Notes: generated from the letters alone by a model not told the origin. 64,000 nucleotides of DNA from Burkholderia gladioli (GCF_000959725.1 NZ_CP009323.1:496001-560000), one strand, 5' to 3'; shown: positions 31,326 to 40,800, counted from the stretch's first letter. Numbers and translations are program-made.

Positions 31326-31616
31326 ATGAGCTTCCTCACGAACTTCGCCGACAAGAAGATCGACGAATACCCCTGCTATGACCGATCCTGCGAGCTCGTC
31401 GCCGAGCACACGCGCCGATGGCTCGCGAACGGCAACATCCTGAACGACGGCGATATCGCCTACCTGCTGCATCGCAGCCTGGCGGCGATGTACAACGGCC
31501 TGGCCGACGAGATGAAAGCGGCGCTCGCCAGCGTGGTCGCCGCGCTCATTCTCCGCGGCATGTCGCCCGAGGATATCGCCGACTTCGTGGCCGGCGCGCC
31601 GCCGAAGGTCCACTAA
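31326..31616 (+). CDS. small helical phage protein, unknown function
   Basis: A 96-residue protein starting 2 nt after the SPFH stop (TGATCATG). The body is helical (FLTNFADKKIDEYPCYDRSCELVAEHTRRWLANGNILNDGDIAYLLHRSLAAMYNGLADEM), ending with MSPEDIADFVAGAPPKVH. The tight spacing suggests it is co-expressed with, and might bind, the SPFH protein. No family recognised. Confidence 0.55.
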   Translation: MSFLTNFADKKIDEYPCYDRSCELVAEHTRRWLANGNILNDGDIAYLLHRSLAAMYNGLADEMKAALASVVAALILRGMSPEDIADFVAGAPPKVH

Positions 31617-31628
31617 CCCGAGCGGCCT

Positions 31629-31835
31629 ATGAGCAACGTCATCGACTGGAGCAAATACGGCCGCGCTCCCGCCCCCTCGCGGGCGCGGCCCGACATCACG
31701 CTCGAATACCACGGCGACGGCGCGCGCACCTGGTGCACCGCGACCTTTCCCATCGAGCAATTCGAGACCGTCAAATCGATGGTCGACCGTCAAATCGAAT
31801 TCTGGAAGCAAGGTGAGAACGATGCAGCTACCTGA
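31629..31835 (+). CDS. small phage protein, unknown function
   Basis: A 68-residue protein (SNVIDWSKYGRAPAPSRARPDITLEYHGDGARTWCTATFPIEQFETVKSMVDRQIEFW), a Pro/Arg-rich start, a few beta-strands and one amphipathic helix at the end. It overlaps the next start. No family recognised. Confidence 0.5.
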   Translation: MSNVIDWSKYGRAPAPSRARPDITLEYHGDGARTWCTATFPIEQFETVKSMVDRQIEFWKQGENDAAT

Positions 31836-32436
31836 CCACAAGGACCTGCACGGCTGCGTGAAAGTCATCCTCGGCGACATCCTCGAATGCAGCGTCGTGG
31901 ACATCCTCAAGCTGCCCTTCGGATCGCGCATTCACGCGCGCTGGGACACGATCATCTGCGGCGAGCGGCGCACCATTCGCCGGTCGTTCCAGGACGATCC
32001 GGAGCGAGGCCCCGCACGAACTCAGCTTGAGGAGTGGCGGCCGGCGATTCGCTCTGCGTTCGAGAGCGAAGAGCGTGCGCGCATGAAATACGGGGCGACC
32101 CTGTGTATGCCCCTTGTATCTGGCCCGGGAAATGTGATGCGCGCTATCGAGGCCGAACTGAAACGCCTCGAGGCCAGGACCGGCAGCACCCTCTTCGACG
32201 CTGGTACGTCTGAAGCATGCTATCGAATCCGCAAGGTGATCGCCGCCGCGACCGCACCCGACTCGAATCCGAGTTCTGGAGCGAAATCAATGCCTTCCGG
32301 GCTCACCAACGTTCGCGAGCCGATGCCCTACATCATGCCCGCTGTCGTGCGTGTGTGCCTCATCAGCGATGCCGAATGCTCGCAGGGGTGCGGCGACGGG
32401 CCGTGCAAGCGCGATGGTGATGGGGGTGCCGCATGA
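31822..32436 (+). CDS. phage accessory protein with Cys-rich C-terminus
   Basis: A 204-residue protein. The first ~110 residues are alpha-beta (LHGCVKVILGDILECSVVDILKLPFGSRIHARWDTIICGERRTIRRSF), with a helical middle (VMRAIEAELKRLEARTG). The last 45 residues (VRVCLISDAECSQGCGDGPCKRDGDGG) hold four Cys that could bind a metal. ATG was preferred to an upstream GTG because AAGG lies 7 nt before it. The two halves look like separate modules. No function assigned. Confidence 0.5.
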   Translation: MQLPDHKDLHGCVKVILGDILECSVVDILKLPFGSRIHARWDTIICGERRTIRRSFQDDPERGPARTQLEEWRPAIRSAFESEERARMKYGATLCMPLVSGPGNVMRAIEAELKRLEARTGSTLFDAGTSEACYRIRKVIAAATAPDSNPSSGAKSMPSGLTNVREPMPYIMPAVVRVCLISDAECSQGCGDGPCKRDGDGGAA

Positions 32437-32825
32437 AGCTAGACCCCAACAAGGCATGCGCGAACCGAAAAGAAAATTGGTTCTGGGCTGCCGTGCATGA
32501 CGCTCTCGCCCATCCTCTCATGCCCCTTACAGGCTACAGCCGGTTCGCAATGCGTTTCCACGATTGGACATCGCATAAGGCGTGGCCGCGAGAAGCCGAT
32601 CGCGCGGTGCTGGAGGTTTGGTTTTCCTCGCCGTATGGAGCGCTGCGTGTCCGAAATCCGCGGCCTGGCTACTGGACGGTCGATCACGGCCAAGTGCATC
32701 ACCAGTTCGGCACCGTGGCAGACAACGCCGATCAGGCCGTCGGTGACGCACTCTGCCACTTTCGCGATCTCGACAAGCATTTCGGTGGCCGGTTTGCCTC
32801 CCAAGACAATGGAGGCGGAGCATGA
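32433..32825 (+). CDS. phage accessory protein, unknown function
   Basis: A 130-residue protein rich in Trp, His and Phe (NWFWAAVHDALAHPLMPLTGYSRFAMRFHDWTSHKAWP ... GYWTVDHGQVHHQFGTVADNADQAV). I recall similar sequences as hypothetical proteins in Burkholderia prophages. It overlaps both neighbours by 4 nt. The His-rich surface is a feature but no catalytic motif is clear. Confidence 0.55.
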   Translation: MKLDPNKACANRKENWFWAAVHDALAHPLMPLTGYSRFAMRFHDWTSHKAWPREADRAVLEVWFSSPYGALRVRNPRPGYWTVDHGQVHHQFGTVADNADQAVGDALCHFRDLDKHFGGRFASQDNGGGA

Positions 32826-33064
32826 AGCCCTTCACTCTCCTCCATGCCGTGATAGCCGGCCGCGACGCCGAGCGCTTTTTCGACCGCGAGCGCGATCGCG
32901 TGAAGAACGAGTACGTCGACGCCGAGAACGCCAAGCGTGGCGTGAAGTCGGAGCCGCCGACGGCCGACGGCGCACTCATCTACACGCGGCCGCCGAATGC
33001 AGCGCAGCGGATCGCCGCCAAGCAGCAGGAGCGCAACCTGAAACGCCTACGGAGCCGGAAATGA
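32822..33064 (+). CDS. small charged phage protein, unknown function
   Basis: An 80-residue highly charged protein (LHAVIAGRDAERFFDRERDRVKNEYVDAENAKRGVK ... AAKQQERNLKRLRSRK), helical with a basic tail. ATGA overlaps on both sides. Its place just before the excisionase-like gene is the only functional hint. Confidence 0.5.
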   Translation: MKPFTLLHAVIAGRDAERFFDRERDRVKNEYVDAENAKRGVKSEPPTADGALIYTRPPNAAQRIAAKQQERNLKRLRSRK

Positions 33065-33381
33065 ACAAGGCCCTCAGTCTCCAGGAAGCCGCCGACCTGC
33101 TCGGCGTCTCGTACTCGTTCATCTACCCGCGCCGCCGCGACCTCGGCTTTTTCAAGCTCGGGGGCGTCTGGCGCGTCTGGCCCGAAACCCTGAAGGAACG
33201 CACGTCCGGTTACAATGCCGACCGACCGGCGCGGACGGACGATGAGGAACACAGACTATGCCCATCCGAAAGCGCAACGGCGTCTACTATCTCGACCTGC
33301 GATCACCAAGTGGAGAAAGAATACGCCGAACTTGTGGGACTTCCGACCGGACGGAAGCTGAGGAGTATCACGACCGGGTGA
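33061..33381 (+). CDS. excisionase-like MerR/AlpA-type HTH protein
   Basis: A 106-residue protein. Residues 1-50 are a winged HTH (LSLQEAADLLGVSYSFIYPRRRDLGFFKLGGVWRVWPETLKE) of the type found in phage Xis and AlpA proteins. The last 40 residues are read from DNA that also encodes the start of the integrase in another frame, and look unstructured. It directly precedes the integrase, as xis often does, and probably directs excision. The long overlap (124 nt) is odd; the functional part ends before it. Confidence 0.7.
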   Translation: MNKALSLQEAADLLGVSYSFIYPRRRDLGFFKLGGVWRVWPETLKERTSGYNADRPARTDDEEHRLCPSESATASTISTCDHQVEKEYAELVGLPTGRKLRSITTG

Positions 33382-34307
33382 AATCGGAACTGTGGCGCGT
33401 GCATCGCCTTGGCGAGCGCCCGCGGCACAAGTATGAGGAGGCCGTGGTTCGATACCTGAAAGAGCAGGCCAGAATGAGCGATTACGCCAACTTGGTGCGG
33501 CATTTGCGGCACTTTGGAACGTATTTCGCAGGAAGGTATCTCGACAGCATCACGGCCGCCGAGATTCTGGCCGCCCTCCCGGACAAGCTGTATCGGGGTG
33601 AGCGTACCGGCATCCCGACTGTAGCAACGCGGAACCGATACCTCGGGACGCTGCGCAGCATGCTTTACCGCGCCGCCGGCAAGTGGGAATGGCTCGAGCG
33701 CGCGCCGAAGCTGCCCGAGGAACGCGAGGACAACAAGCGAATTCGGTGGATCACCCAGGAAGAGGCACAGCGCCTGATCCGGGCGATCAATACCGAGTGG
33801 TTGCGCGATGTAACCGCGTTCGGTTTCGCGACCGGGCTGCGCCAGGCCAACATCATCGGCCTGGAGTGGTCCCAGCTCGACCTGGTAGCCCGGCGCGCGT
33901 GGATCCATCCGGACCAGGCGAAGGCCAGGAAGCCGATCGGCGTGCCGCTGAACCATGAGGCTGTAGCGCTCATCAGGAAGCAAATCGGGCGTCACAGCCG
34001 GTTCGTGTTCGTGCGGAACGGCAATCCGATCGTGTCGTGGGATCGTGACCAGTGGGTGGCCGCCTGCGCGCGCGCGAACATCGAGAACTTTCGGTTCCAC
34101 GATGTTCGCCACACATGGGCGAGCTGGCATGTGCAGCGCGGCACGCCGCTCGAGCGCCTGAAGGAGCTGGGCGGCTGGGCCAGCTACGACATGGTGCTGC
34201 GTTATGCGCACCTCGCGCCGGACCATCTGGCCCGCCATGCCGATGCGGTCACGCTTTGGTCACAGGATGCGCCGGAATCTTCGGTCACAGGCCTGAAAGC
34301 CGTGTAG
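33258..34307 (+). CDS. tyrosine recombinase, phage integrase
   Basis: A 349-residue site-specific recombinase. The catalytic set is visible: Arg195 in ATGLRQANIIGLEW, Lys at 222-225 in the beta-hairpin (QAKARKP), His281-x-x-Arg284 in FHDVRHTWASW, Trp307 in LGGWASY and nucleophile Tyr316 in LRYAHL. The N-terminal part has an arm-type domain and a core-binding SAM-like region (about 55-140). It is the last phage gene on this side, 68 nt from the msbA stop, so the attachment site is probably in that gap or at the end of msbA. GAGG lies about 11 nt before the ATG. Confidence 0.9.
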   Translation: MPIRKRNGVYYLDLRSPSGERIRRTCGTSDRTEAEEYHDRVKSELWRVHRLGERPRHKYEEAVVRYLKEQARMSDYANLVRHLRHFGTYFAGRYLDSITAAEILAALPDKLYRGERTGIPTVATRNRYLGTLRSMLYRAAGKWEWLERAPKLPEEREDNKRIRWITQEEAQRLIRAINTEWLRDVTAFGFATGLRQANIIGLEWSQLDLVARRAWIHPDQAKARKPIGVPLNHEAVALIRKQIGRHSRFVFVRNGNPIVSWDRDQWVAACARANIENFRFHDVRHTWASWHVQRGTPLERLKELGGWASYDMVLRYAHLAPDHLARHADAVTLWSQDAPESSVTGLKAV

Positions 34308-34375
34308 CAGGGTGGCCGGGAAACCTTGATGCATAAGGCTAACGGCGATCCATGCCAAAGCTGTAGGCGAAGCGC
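34308..34375. other. probable prophage-chromosome junction (att region)
   Basis: The gap between integrase and msbA is the likely place of the crossover, because phage genes stop at 34307 and msbA is intact. No repeat can be shown because the other prophage end is outside the window. The sequence holds no tRNA, so integration here is at a protein-gene end or intergenic site, not in a tRNA gene. Confidence 0.35.
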
Positions 34376-36160
34376 TCAGGCGGCCTGCTGCTGGAACTGG
34401 ATGCGATGCAGGTGCGCGTAGAGCCCGTTGCGGCGCAGCAGCTCGTCGTGGCTGCCTTCCTCGGCGATGCGGCCCGCCTCGAGCACCAGGATCCGGTCGG
34501 CGCGCTCGATGGTCGACAGCCGGTGCGCGATGACGAGCGTGGTGCGCCCTTCCATCAGCCGCTCCAGCGCGGCCTGCACGTGCCGTTCGGATTCCGAATC
34601 GAGCGCCGAGGTGGCCTCGTCGAGGATCAGGATCGGCGCGTCCTTGTAGATCGCGCGCGCGATCGCCAGGCGCTGGCGCTGGCCGCCCGACAGGCGCATG
34701 CCGTTGCCGCCGATCAGCGTGTCCATGCCCTCGGGCATCGCCGCCACCATCTCGGCCAGGTTGGCGGCCTCGAGCGCGGCCTGCACGCGCTCGCGATTCG
34801 GGGTGCCGCCATAGGCGACGTTGGCCGCGATGCTGTCGTTGAACAGCACCACGTCCTGGCTGACCATCGCCAGTTGGCTGCGCAACGCATGCACGTCGTA
34901 GTCGACGATCGGCACGCCGTCGACCAGGATCGCGCCGTCGGTGGCGTCGAAGAAGCGCGGCAGCAGGTTCACCAGGGTCGACTTGCCGCCGCCCGAGGGC
35001 CCGGCCAGCGCCACCATCTCGCCCGGCGCGACCTTGAAGGAGATCCGGTCGAGCGTGGGGCGCTCGCTCGCGCCGTAGTCGAAGGACACCGCGCGGTATT
35101 CGATCTCGCCGCGCGCCTGGGCCAGCGGCCGGCCGCCGCCCTTGGGCTCGAGCGGCTCGTCGATCAGGCCGAAGATCAGCTCGGCGGCCGTCATGCCGCG
35201 CTGCAGCGGCTGGTTCACGTCGATCAGGTGCTTGAGCGGCGAGATCACCAGCAGCATCGAGGTGACGAAGGCCACGAAGCCGCCCACCGTGGTCTGGTCG
35301 TTGGCCGACTGCACCACCGCGATGGTGATCACGATCGCCAGCGCGATCGAGGACAGGAACTGCGTGATCGGCTGGGCCAGGCCGCCCGAGATCGTCATGC
35401 GCATCGCGTAGCCGCGCAGGCGCTTGCTCATCGCCGTGAAGCGGTCCATCTCGTAGCGCTCGCCGTTGTGGGTCTTGACCACCTTGTAGCCGGCCACGGT
35501 CTCCTCAACGATGTAGGACAGCTCGTTGGTCAGCGTCTGGTGCTCGCGGTTCAGGCGCCGCAGGCGGCGGTTGATCTTGCTGACCAGCCAGCCGATGCCG
35601 GGCAGGATCACCGCGACGATCAGCGTGAGCTGCCAGTTCAGGTAGAACAGGTAGCCGAGCAGGAAGATCACCGTCATCGAGTCGCGCACCAGGGTGATCA
35701 TCACGCCGGTCAGCACGCTGAGGATCTGGTTCACCTCGAACACCACCGCGTTGATCACGGTGCTGGCCGTCTCGCGCTGGAAGAACGAGGCGCTGGTGTG
35801 GATCATGCGCTCGAACATCTCCAGCCGCAGCTTCAGCAGGATCCGGTTCGAGACGTAGTTGAGCAGGTAGTTCGAGGCGTATTGCGCGACGCCGCGCACC
35901 AGCGCCAGGCCGATGATCGCGGCCGGCACGAACCACTTGGCGCGTTCGCTGCTGTGCGCGCCGAAGCCGTGGTCGAGCAGCGGCTTGAGCATGGCGGGAA
36001 TCCCGGCCTCGGTCGCCGCCACCACGCCCATCGCGACGATCGCCAGCACGATGATCAGGATCAGCGGGCGGATATACGGCCAGAGGCGGCGCATCACCGC
36101 CTGCGGCGAGGTGTTGGCGCCCGTGCCGATCGACTTGCGCAGGGTGTTCTGGGTTTCCAA
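34376..36160 (-). CDS. msbA: lipid A exporter MsbA, ABC transporter
   Basis: A 594-residue half-transporter that flips lipid A-core across the inner membrane. Six TM segments occupy about residues 25-330. The nucleotide-binding domain has Walker [10 protein letters not shown] at about 387-395, signature LSGGQ near 490, Walker B ILILDE near 510-515 and the switch His in VIAHRLS. I prefer the TTG at 36160 (METQNTLRK...) because GGAAGGA lies 6 nt upstream; the longer frame has no support, and an ATG 22 codons later is an alternative. It faces the LPS core glycosyltransferase genes divergently. Confidence 0.92.
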   Translation of the reverse strand: METQNTLRKSIGTGANTSPQAVMRRLWPYIRPLILIIVLAIVAMGVVAATEAGIPAMLKPLLDHGFGAHSSERAKWFVPAAIIGLALVRGVAQYASNYLLNYVSNRILLKLRLEMFERMIHTSASFFQRETASTVINAVVFEVNQILSVLTGVMITLVRDSMTVIFLLGYLFYLNWQLTLIVAVILPGIGWLVSKINRRLRRLNREHQTLTNELSYIVEETVAGYKVVKTHNGERYEMDRFTAMSKRLRGYAMRMTISGGLAQPITQFLSSIALAIVITIAVVQSANDQTTVGGFVAFVTSMLLVISPLKHLIDVNQPLQRGMTAAELIFGLIDEPLEPKGGGRPLAQARGEIEYRAVSFDYGASERPTLDRISFKVAPGEMVALAGPSGGGKSTLVNLLPRFFDATDGAILVDGVPIVDYDVHALRSQLAMVSQDVVLFNDSIAANVAYGGTPNRERVQAALEAANLAEMVAAMPEGMDTLIGGNGMRLSGGQRQRLAIARAIYKDAPILILDEATSALDSESERHVQAALERLMEGRTTLVIAHRLSTIERADRILVLEAGRIAEEGSHDELLRRNGLYAHLHRIQFQQQAA

Positions 36161-36374
36161 ATCAGGTCCTTCCAGGTTGCCGCGCGAATTCGCGGCGCTA
36201 TGCTCGACGACGAATCGCCGCACATCAAAAAATTGGCGAAACATTATAGCCTTCCGCCCATCCCGAAACCGGGGCCGGAGGAGGGCCGCCGCGACGGCGC
36301 CCGGAAGCGGCCGCCGCGCGGGCGCCGGGGGGTATACTCGCGCGCACCGCCTGTCTCGCTTCCGACCCTCACGC

Positions 36375-37142
36375 ATGGCCGAACCCACTCTCGGCGTCGC
36401 GCTGATCGCGCTGAACGCCGCCGCCCGCCTCTCCGACTGCCTCGCCTCGCTCGATTTCGCCGACGAGGTGGTACTGATCGACGGCGGCAGCACCGACGCG
36501 ACCGTCGAGATCGCCCGGGCCCACGGCGCACGCGTGGTGGTCGAGCCCGACTGGCCCGGCTTCGGGCCGCAGAAGAACCGCGCGATCGCCCAGTTGTCGA
36601 CCGACTGGATCCTCTCGCTCGATACCGACGAGGTGGTCACGCCCGAGTTGGCCGCCTCGATCCGCGCCGCGATCCGCGCGCCGGGCGCCGACATGTACGC
36701 GATCGACCGCCTGTCGAGCTTCTGCGGCAGCTGGATCAGGCACGGCGGCTGGTATCCCGACTGGATTCCGCGGCTGTTCAGGCGCGGCACGGCGCGCTTT
36801 TCCGACGATCTGGTGCACGAACGGCTGATCCACGACGGCCCGGCCGCGCGCCTGACGGGCAAGCTGCTGCATTACTCCTACGAGGACTTCGAATCGGTGC
36901 TGCGCAAGCTCGACAGCTATTCGAGCGCGGGTGCCAGGCAACGCCACGCGGCCGGCCAGCGCGGCGGCTTCGGCAAGGCGCTGGGCCGCGGCGCCTGGGC
37001 CTTCGTGCGCACCTACTTCCTGCGGCGCGGCTTCCTCGACGGGCGCGCCGGCTTCATGATCGCGGTATTCAACGCCGAGACGGTCTATTACCGTTTCCTC
37101 AAGCTCGGCGCGCGCGCCGCCGGCAAGCCGCCCCGCGCCTGA
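36375..37142 (+). CDS. family-2 glycosyltransferase, LPS core (WaaE-like)
   Basis: A 255-residue cytoplasmic glycosyltransferase. GT-A fold signs: the start [38 protein letters not shown], the DxD-type ILSLDTDE near residue 80 and a C-terminal helix rich in aromatic residues ([14 protein letters not shown]). It resembles WaaE/KdtX-type enzymes that add glucose to the inner core heptose region. It is the first gene of a rightward core-biosynthesis run. The sugar and acceptor are not certain from sequence. Confidence 0.75.
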   Translation: MAEPTLGVALIALNAAARLSDCLASLDFADEVVLIDGGSTDATVEIARAHGARVVVEPDWPGFGPQKNRAIAQLSTDWILSLDTDEVVTPELAASIRAAIRAPGADMYAIDRLSSFCGSWIRHGGWYPDWIPRLFRRGTARFSDDLVHERLIHDGPAARLTGKLLHYSYEDFESVLRKLDSYSSAGARQRHAAGQRGGFGKALGRGAWAFVRTYFLRRGFLDGRAGFMIAVFNAETVYYRFLKLGARAAGKPPRA

Positions 37143-37246
37143 GCCGGCGGCGCGCGCGACGGGACGGGTACAATGCGGGCCACCCGTCGCGCAGCACGCC
37201 GGCCCGAGCCGGCCATGCCCGACCTCCGTTCCCGAAGCCGATCGCC

Positions 37247-38089
37247 ATGTTCTCCATCCTCATCCCGACCTGGAACAACCTCCCGTACCTGCAATGCGTG
37301 ATCGCGAGCCTGCGCCGCCATTCGGCACATGATCACCAGATCATCGTGCACGTCAACGACGGCTCGGACGGCACGCTCGACTGGGTTCGCCAGGAAGGCA
37401 TCGAGCACACGGCCTCGCCCGCCAACATCGGCATCTGCCACGCGGTGAACCTGGCCGCGGCGCGCGCCACGCGCGAGTACATCGTCTACATGAACGACGA
37501 CATGGCCGTCTGCCCGGGCTGGGATACGGCGCTGGCGGCCCGCATCGCAGGCCTGCCCTCGAACCTGTTCATGCTGTCGGGCACCATGGTCGAGCCGGTC
37601 GACACCGGCAACCCCTGCGTGGTGGTGCGCGATTTCGGCCGCGACGCCGCCGCGCTCGACCTCGACGCGCTGGCCGCCGCCACGCCGGGCCTGAAGCGCG
37701 CCGACTGGCTCGGCGCGACCTGGCCGCCGACCCTCGTGCATCGCGACTGGTGGCACCGCGTCGGCGGCTACAGCAGCGAGCTGAGCCCGGGCATGAGCAG
37801 CGACAACGACCTGTCGATGAAGATGTGGGATGCGGGCTGCCGGATCTTCCTCGGCGTCGGCGACAGCCTGGTCTATCACTTCCAGCAGAAGAGCACCGGC
37901 AAGATCGTGAAGAACGACGGCCGCCGCCAGTTCCTCAACAAGTGGGGCATGACGCAGGCCACCTTCGACCGCTACTACCTGCGTCGCGGCCAGCCCGCCG
38001 GTGCCACGCTGGCGCTGGCCGAGCCGCCGCTCGACGGCCGCCTCAAGCGTGCGCTGCTGCGCTCGCGCCTCAAGCGCGCGTTCTCCTGA
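37247..38089 (+). CDS. family-2 glycosyltransferase
   Basis: A 280-residue GT-A enzyme: SILIPTWNNLPYLQCVIASLRRHS at the start, DGSDGTLDW near residue 43, YMNDDMAV (DxD) near 84-91, and the acceptor region WPPTLVHRDWWHRVGGYSSE with MSSDNDLSMKM near 185. It probably adds a sugar in LPS core or O-antigen synthesis, given msbA, a ligase and a heptosyltransferase around it. Separate from the first GT by 104 nt. Confidence 0.75.
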   Translation: MFSILIPTWNNLPYLQCVIASLRRHSAHDHQIIVHVNDGSDGTLDWVRQEGIEHTASPANIGICHAVNLAAARATREYIVYMNDDMAVCPGWDTALAARIAGLPSNLFMLSGTMVEPVDTGNPCVVVRDFGRDAAALDLDALAAATPGLKRADWLGATWPPTLVHRDWWHRVGGYSSELSPGMSSDNDLSMKMWDAGCRIFLGVGDSLVYHFQQKSTGKIVKNDGRRQFLNKWGMTQATFDRYYLRRGQPAGATLALAEPPLDGRLKRALLRSRLKRAFS

Positions 38090-38159
38090 TCCCGCCGACC
38101 TGCCCGCGCGTCGCGCCATCCCCGCGCGGCGCCGCCGATTCCCGCGAAGGTTCCCGCCG

Positions 38160-39446
38160 ATGTCCTCGATCGCCCCGCAGCCCGCGCTCCCGAGCCGCCG
38201 GCTGACGCTCGCCCGCGCGCTCGCGATCCTCGCGATGTGCATGGTGCCCGTCTCCACCGCGCTGACCAACGTGTTCTGCGCCCTCTTCGCGCTGGCGGTG
38301 CTGAGCGCGCCGGAATGCTGGCGCGGCCTGCCGGCGCTGCCACGCCAGGGCGCCGCGCTGGCCGCCCTGCTGCTGCTCGCCGCGCTGGCCGCGAGCGTGG
38401 CCTGGTCGGTCGCGCCGGCGCACGACGGTTGGCAATGGGTCGCCAAGTACGACAAGCTCCTGCTGCTGCCCTTCGCGGTGCTCGCCTTTCGCGATGCCGC
38501 GCCGAGCTGGGCCGCGATCGCGCGCTGGAGCCTGTTCGCGACCCTGGTGGCGGTGCTGCTGCTGGCCACCAGCAACTTCCTCGGCCTGAGCCGGATCGGC
38601 CCGCTCTATGAAGCCGGGCTGCCGACTTCCCGCGCCTGGGTGTTCAAGAACCACATCGCGGCCGGCATGTTCGGCGCGCTGCTGTTCTACCAGGCCGCCG
38701 ACCTGATGCTGGCCGCGCGTGCCGCGCGCGCGCGGATCGCGCTGGGCGCGATCGCGGCGCTGGCGCTGGTGTATGTCTACGTGATGCTGCAGGGACGCAC
38801 CGGCCAGGTGATCGGCCTGCTGCTGGTGGCGGTGATCGCCTGGCGCGTGCTGGGCCGCCTGCGCCGCCGCTCGCCCAAGCTCGCGGCGGCGGCCGCGCTG
38901 CTGTTCGTGCTGGCCACGCTGGCCGGCGCCGGCGCGGTGCTGACGCGCCACGACAGCCGCCTGATGCAGGTCGCCGGAGAAGTGCAGGCCTACCGGCAGA
39001 CCGATGCGGCCACCTCGTCGGGCCTGCGCCTGGCCTGGTACCAGCGCGCGCTCGGGCTCTATGCCGAGCGCCCCCTGGTCGGCTACGGCGTGGCCGGGCT
39101 CGGCGTGGAATTCAAGCGCCTGGCGGCCGGCAAGACCCTCGCCGAAGCCAGGCTGACCGAGAACCCGCACAACGAATACCTGCTGATGGCCGTGCAGCTC
39201 GGCACGCTCGGCCTCGCGCTCTTCATCAACCTGCTGGTGCAAGCATGGCGCGCGAGCCGCTCGCTGGACGCGCGCTCGCGCCATCTGCTGCTGGCCTGGC
39301 TCACGATCTTCACGATCGGCTGCGGCGCGAACTCGCTGCTGCTCGATTTCTCGGAAGGGCACCTGTTCGTGCTGCTGGCCGGGATCCTGATCGGCTGCGG
39401 CTATCGATCCGAAGGCGCGCCGCGCACGGCCCTGGAACGCGCCTGA
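38160..39446 (+). CDS. waaL: O-antigen ligase-like (WaaL) membrane protein
   Basis: A 428-residue polytopic protein, about 10-11 hydrophobic segments. A periplasmic loop holds RLAWYQRALGLYAERPLVGYGVAGLG and TENPHNEYLLMAVQLG. The pair W..AL.L....P..G.G and NPHNEYL is the Wzy/WaaL family signature, with the essential His in NPHNE. It would join O antigen to lipid A-core in the periplasm. An O-antigen polymerase (Wzy) is the main alternative; location among core genes favours WaaL. Confidence 0.75.
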   Translation: MSSIAPQPALPSRRLTLARALAILAMCMVPVSTALTNVFCALFALAVLSAPECWRGLPALPRQGAALAALLLLAALAASVAWSVAPAHDGWQWVAKYDKLLLLPFAVLAFRDAAPSWAAIARWSLFATLVAVLLLATSNFLGLSRIGPLYEAGLPTSRAWVFKNHIAAGMFGALLFYQAADLMLAARAARARIALGAIAALALVYVYVMLQGRTGQVIGLLLVAVIAWRVLGRLRRRSPKLAAAAALLFVLATLAGAGAVLTRHDSRLMQVAGEVQAYRQTDAATSSGLRLAWYQRALGLYAERPLVGYGVAGLGVEFKRLAAGKTLAEARLTENPHNEYLLMAVQLGTLGLALFINLLVQAWRASRSLDARSRHLLLAWLTIFTIGCGANSLLLDFSEGHLFVLLAGILIGCGYRSEGAPRTALERA

Positions 39447-39469
39447 GGCGCTGCGCGGCCGGCGCCCGC

Positions 39470-40657
39470 TCAGGCGGCCGGCCGCACCAGGTGGATGGTG
39501 TTGACCACCTGCGAAGGCGCCGAGCGCGCCGCCTCGGCCGGCAGGCCGAGCATCTCGGCCGCGACCGCCGCCACGCGCGCGGTCGACATCTGCAGCAGGC
39601 AGTCGCTGTAGCTGCCGACATGACGCTCGCAGCCTTCCTTGCGGCAAGGCACGCAGCTGCCCTCGCCCTGCAGCAGGAACACCTGACCGCGACGCCCCGA
39701 ACCCACCAGCGGCCAGGGATTGCCCACGCCGCGCCAGCCTTGCGGCCAGGGGCCCCAGCGCACCGGGTCGGACGGCCCGAACAGCGCGATCACGGGCGTG
39801 CCGGTGGCCGCGGCCACGTGGGTGGCGCCGGTATCGGGGCCGACGAACAGCCTGGCGCGCCGCACCAGTTCGGCGCTCTCGCCGAACGACAGGCGCCCGA
39901 CCAGGTTCAGCACCTCGCCGCCGGCCGCCGTCGCGATCTGCTCGGCATATTCGCGCTCGTTCGCGGCGGGACCGCCGCTCAGCGCGATCGCGTAGCCCAG
40001 GCCGCGCAACCAGCCGATCAGCTCGACCCAGCCATCGCGCCGCCATTGCTTGTAGGCAAACATCGGATAAGGGTGCAGCACCACCAGCGGCTGCCCCGCG
40101 GCGATCGCGGGCGAGCTCGCGAGCAGCGCATCGAAGCGCTCGCGCTGCGCGGGATCGCCGCCGAGCCCCGGCGCGACCACCTCGGGCACCGGTTCGACGC
40201 CGATTGCCGGCGCCAGCGCCAGCGTGCTGATCACGGTGTGTTCGTGCTGGTGATCGTTGATCGCGATCCGGTTCAGCAGGAAACGCGTCCAGAGGTTGAC
40301 GCGATTCGGATCGACCAGGCCCACGCGCCGCCGCCCGGCGAACCAGGTGTAATAGCGCGGCCGATCCGAGCTGAGCGCCGCGCAGGCCAGGTCGTAGCGG
40401 CGCCAGAGCCGCGCCGCGTCGCGCAGGCGCTCGCCGAGCCCGGCGCGCTGGGCTACCACGATCACGCGACGGATGTCAGGATTGCCCTCGAGCACGCCCT
40501 CGGTGCCGCGAAACACCAGCATGTCGATCGGCGTATCGGGCCAGCGCGCCTTCAGCGAGCGGACGATCGGCGTGGTCAGCAGCACGTCGCCGATGCGGCG
40601 CGTCGCGACGACCAGGATGCTCTCGGGACGGCGATCAGGGGGAAACAGGGCGGCCAC
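39470..40657 (-). CDS. GT9 ADP-heptose:LPS heptosyltransferase (WaaQ-like)
   Basis: A 395-residue GT-B enzyme that transfers L-glycero-D-manno-heptose in the LPS inner core. Visible: RRIGDVLLTTPIVRSLKARWPDTPIDMLV at the start, a middle HPYPMFAYKQW-type segment, and in the C-terminal domain LFVGPDTGATHVAAATGTPVIALFGPSDP. A Cys-rich end (CVPCRKEGCERHVGSYSDCLLQM) is typical of the WaaQ/heptosyltransferase III group. The GTG start at 40657 lacks a clear ribosome-binding site. It converges with waaL and lies downstream of dnaE on the same strand. Confidence 0.85.
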   Translation of the reverse strand: MAALFPPDRRPESILVVATRRIGDVLLTTPIVRSLKARWPDTPIDMLVFRGTEGVLEGNPDIRRVIVVAQRAGLGERLRDAARLWRRYDLACAALSSDRPRYYTWFAGRRRVGLVDPNRVNLWTRFLLNRIAINDHQHEHTVISTLALAPAIGVEPVPEVVAPGLGGDPAQRERFDALLASSPAIAAGQPLVVLHPYPMFAYKQWRRDGWVELIGWLRGLGYAIALSGGPAANEREYAEQIATAAGGEVLNLVGRLSFGESAELVRRARLFVGPDTGATHVAAATGTPVIALFGPSDPVRWGPWPQGWRGVGNPWPLVGSGRRGQVFLLQGEGSCVPCRKEGCERHVGSYSDCLLQMSTARVAAVAAEMLGLPAEAARSAPSQVVNTIHLVRPAA

Positions 40658-40800
40658 GGTCTGGGTTCTGGTGTGGTGGGGATCGAGGCTCGCACTGTAC
40701 TCGATTCCGCGGCGCCCCGCGTGGGGAGCGGGCACGGCACGCGCCGGAACCGGCGGCGAGGCCAGCGGATGAAAACGAGCGGCGGGAGACACAGCGAATC

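Noticed and set aside
34406..36374. Plus-strand open frame across msbA running towards the first glycosyltransferase
   Set aside because: It is the antisense shadow of msbA; the real glycosyltransferase start is in another frame at 36375 and the family match begins there.
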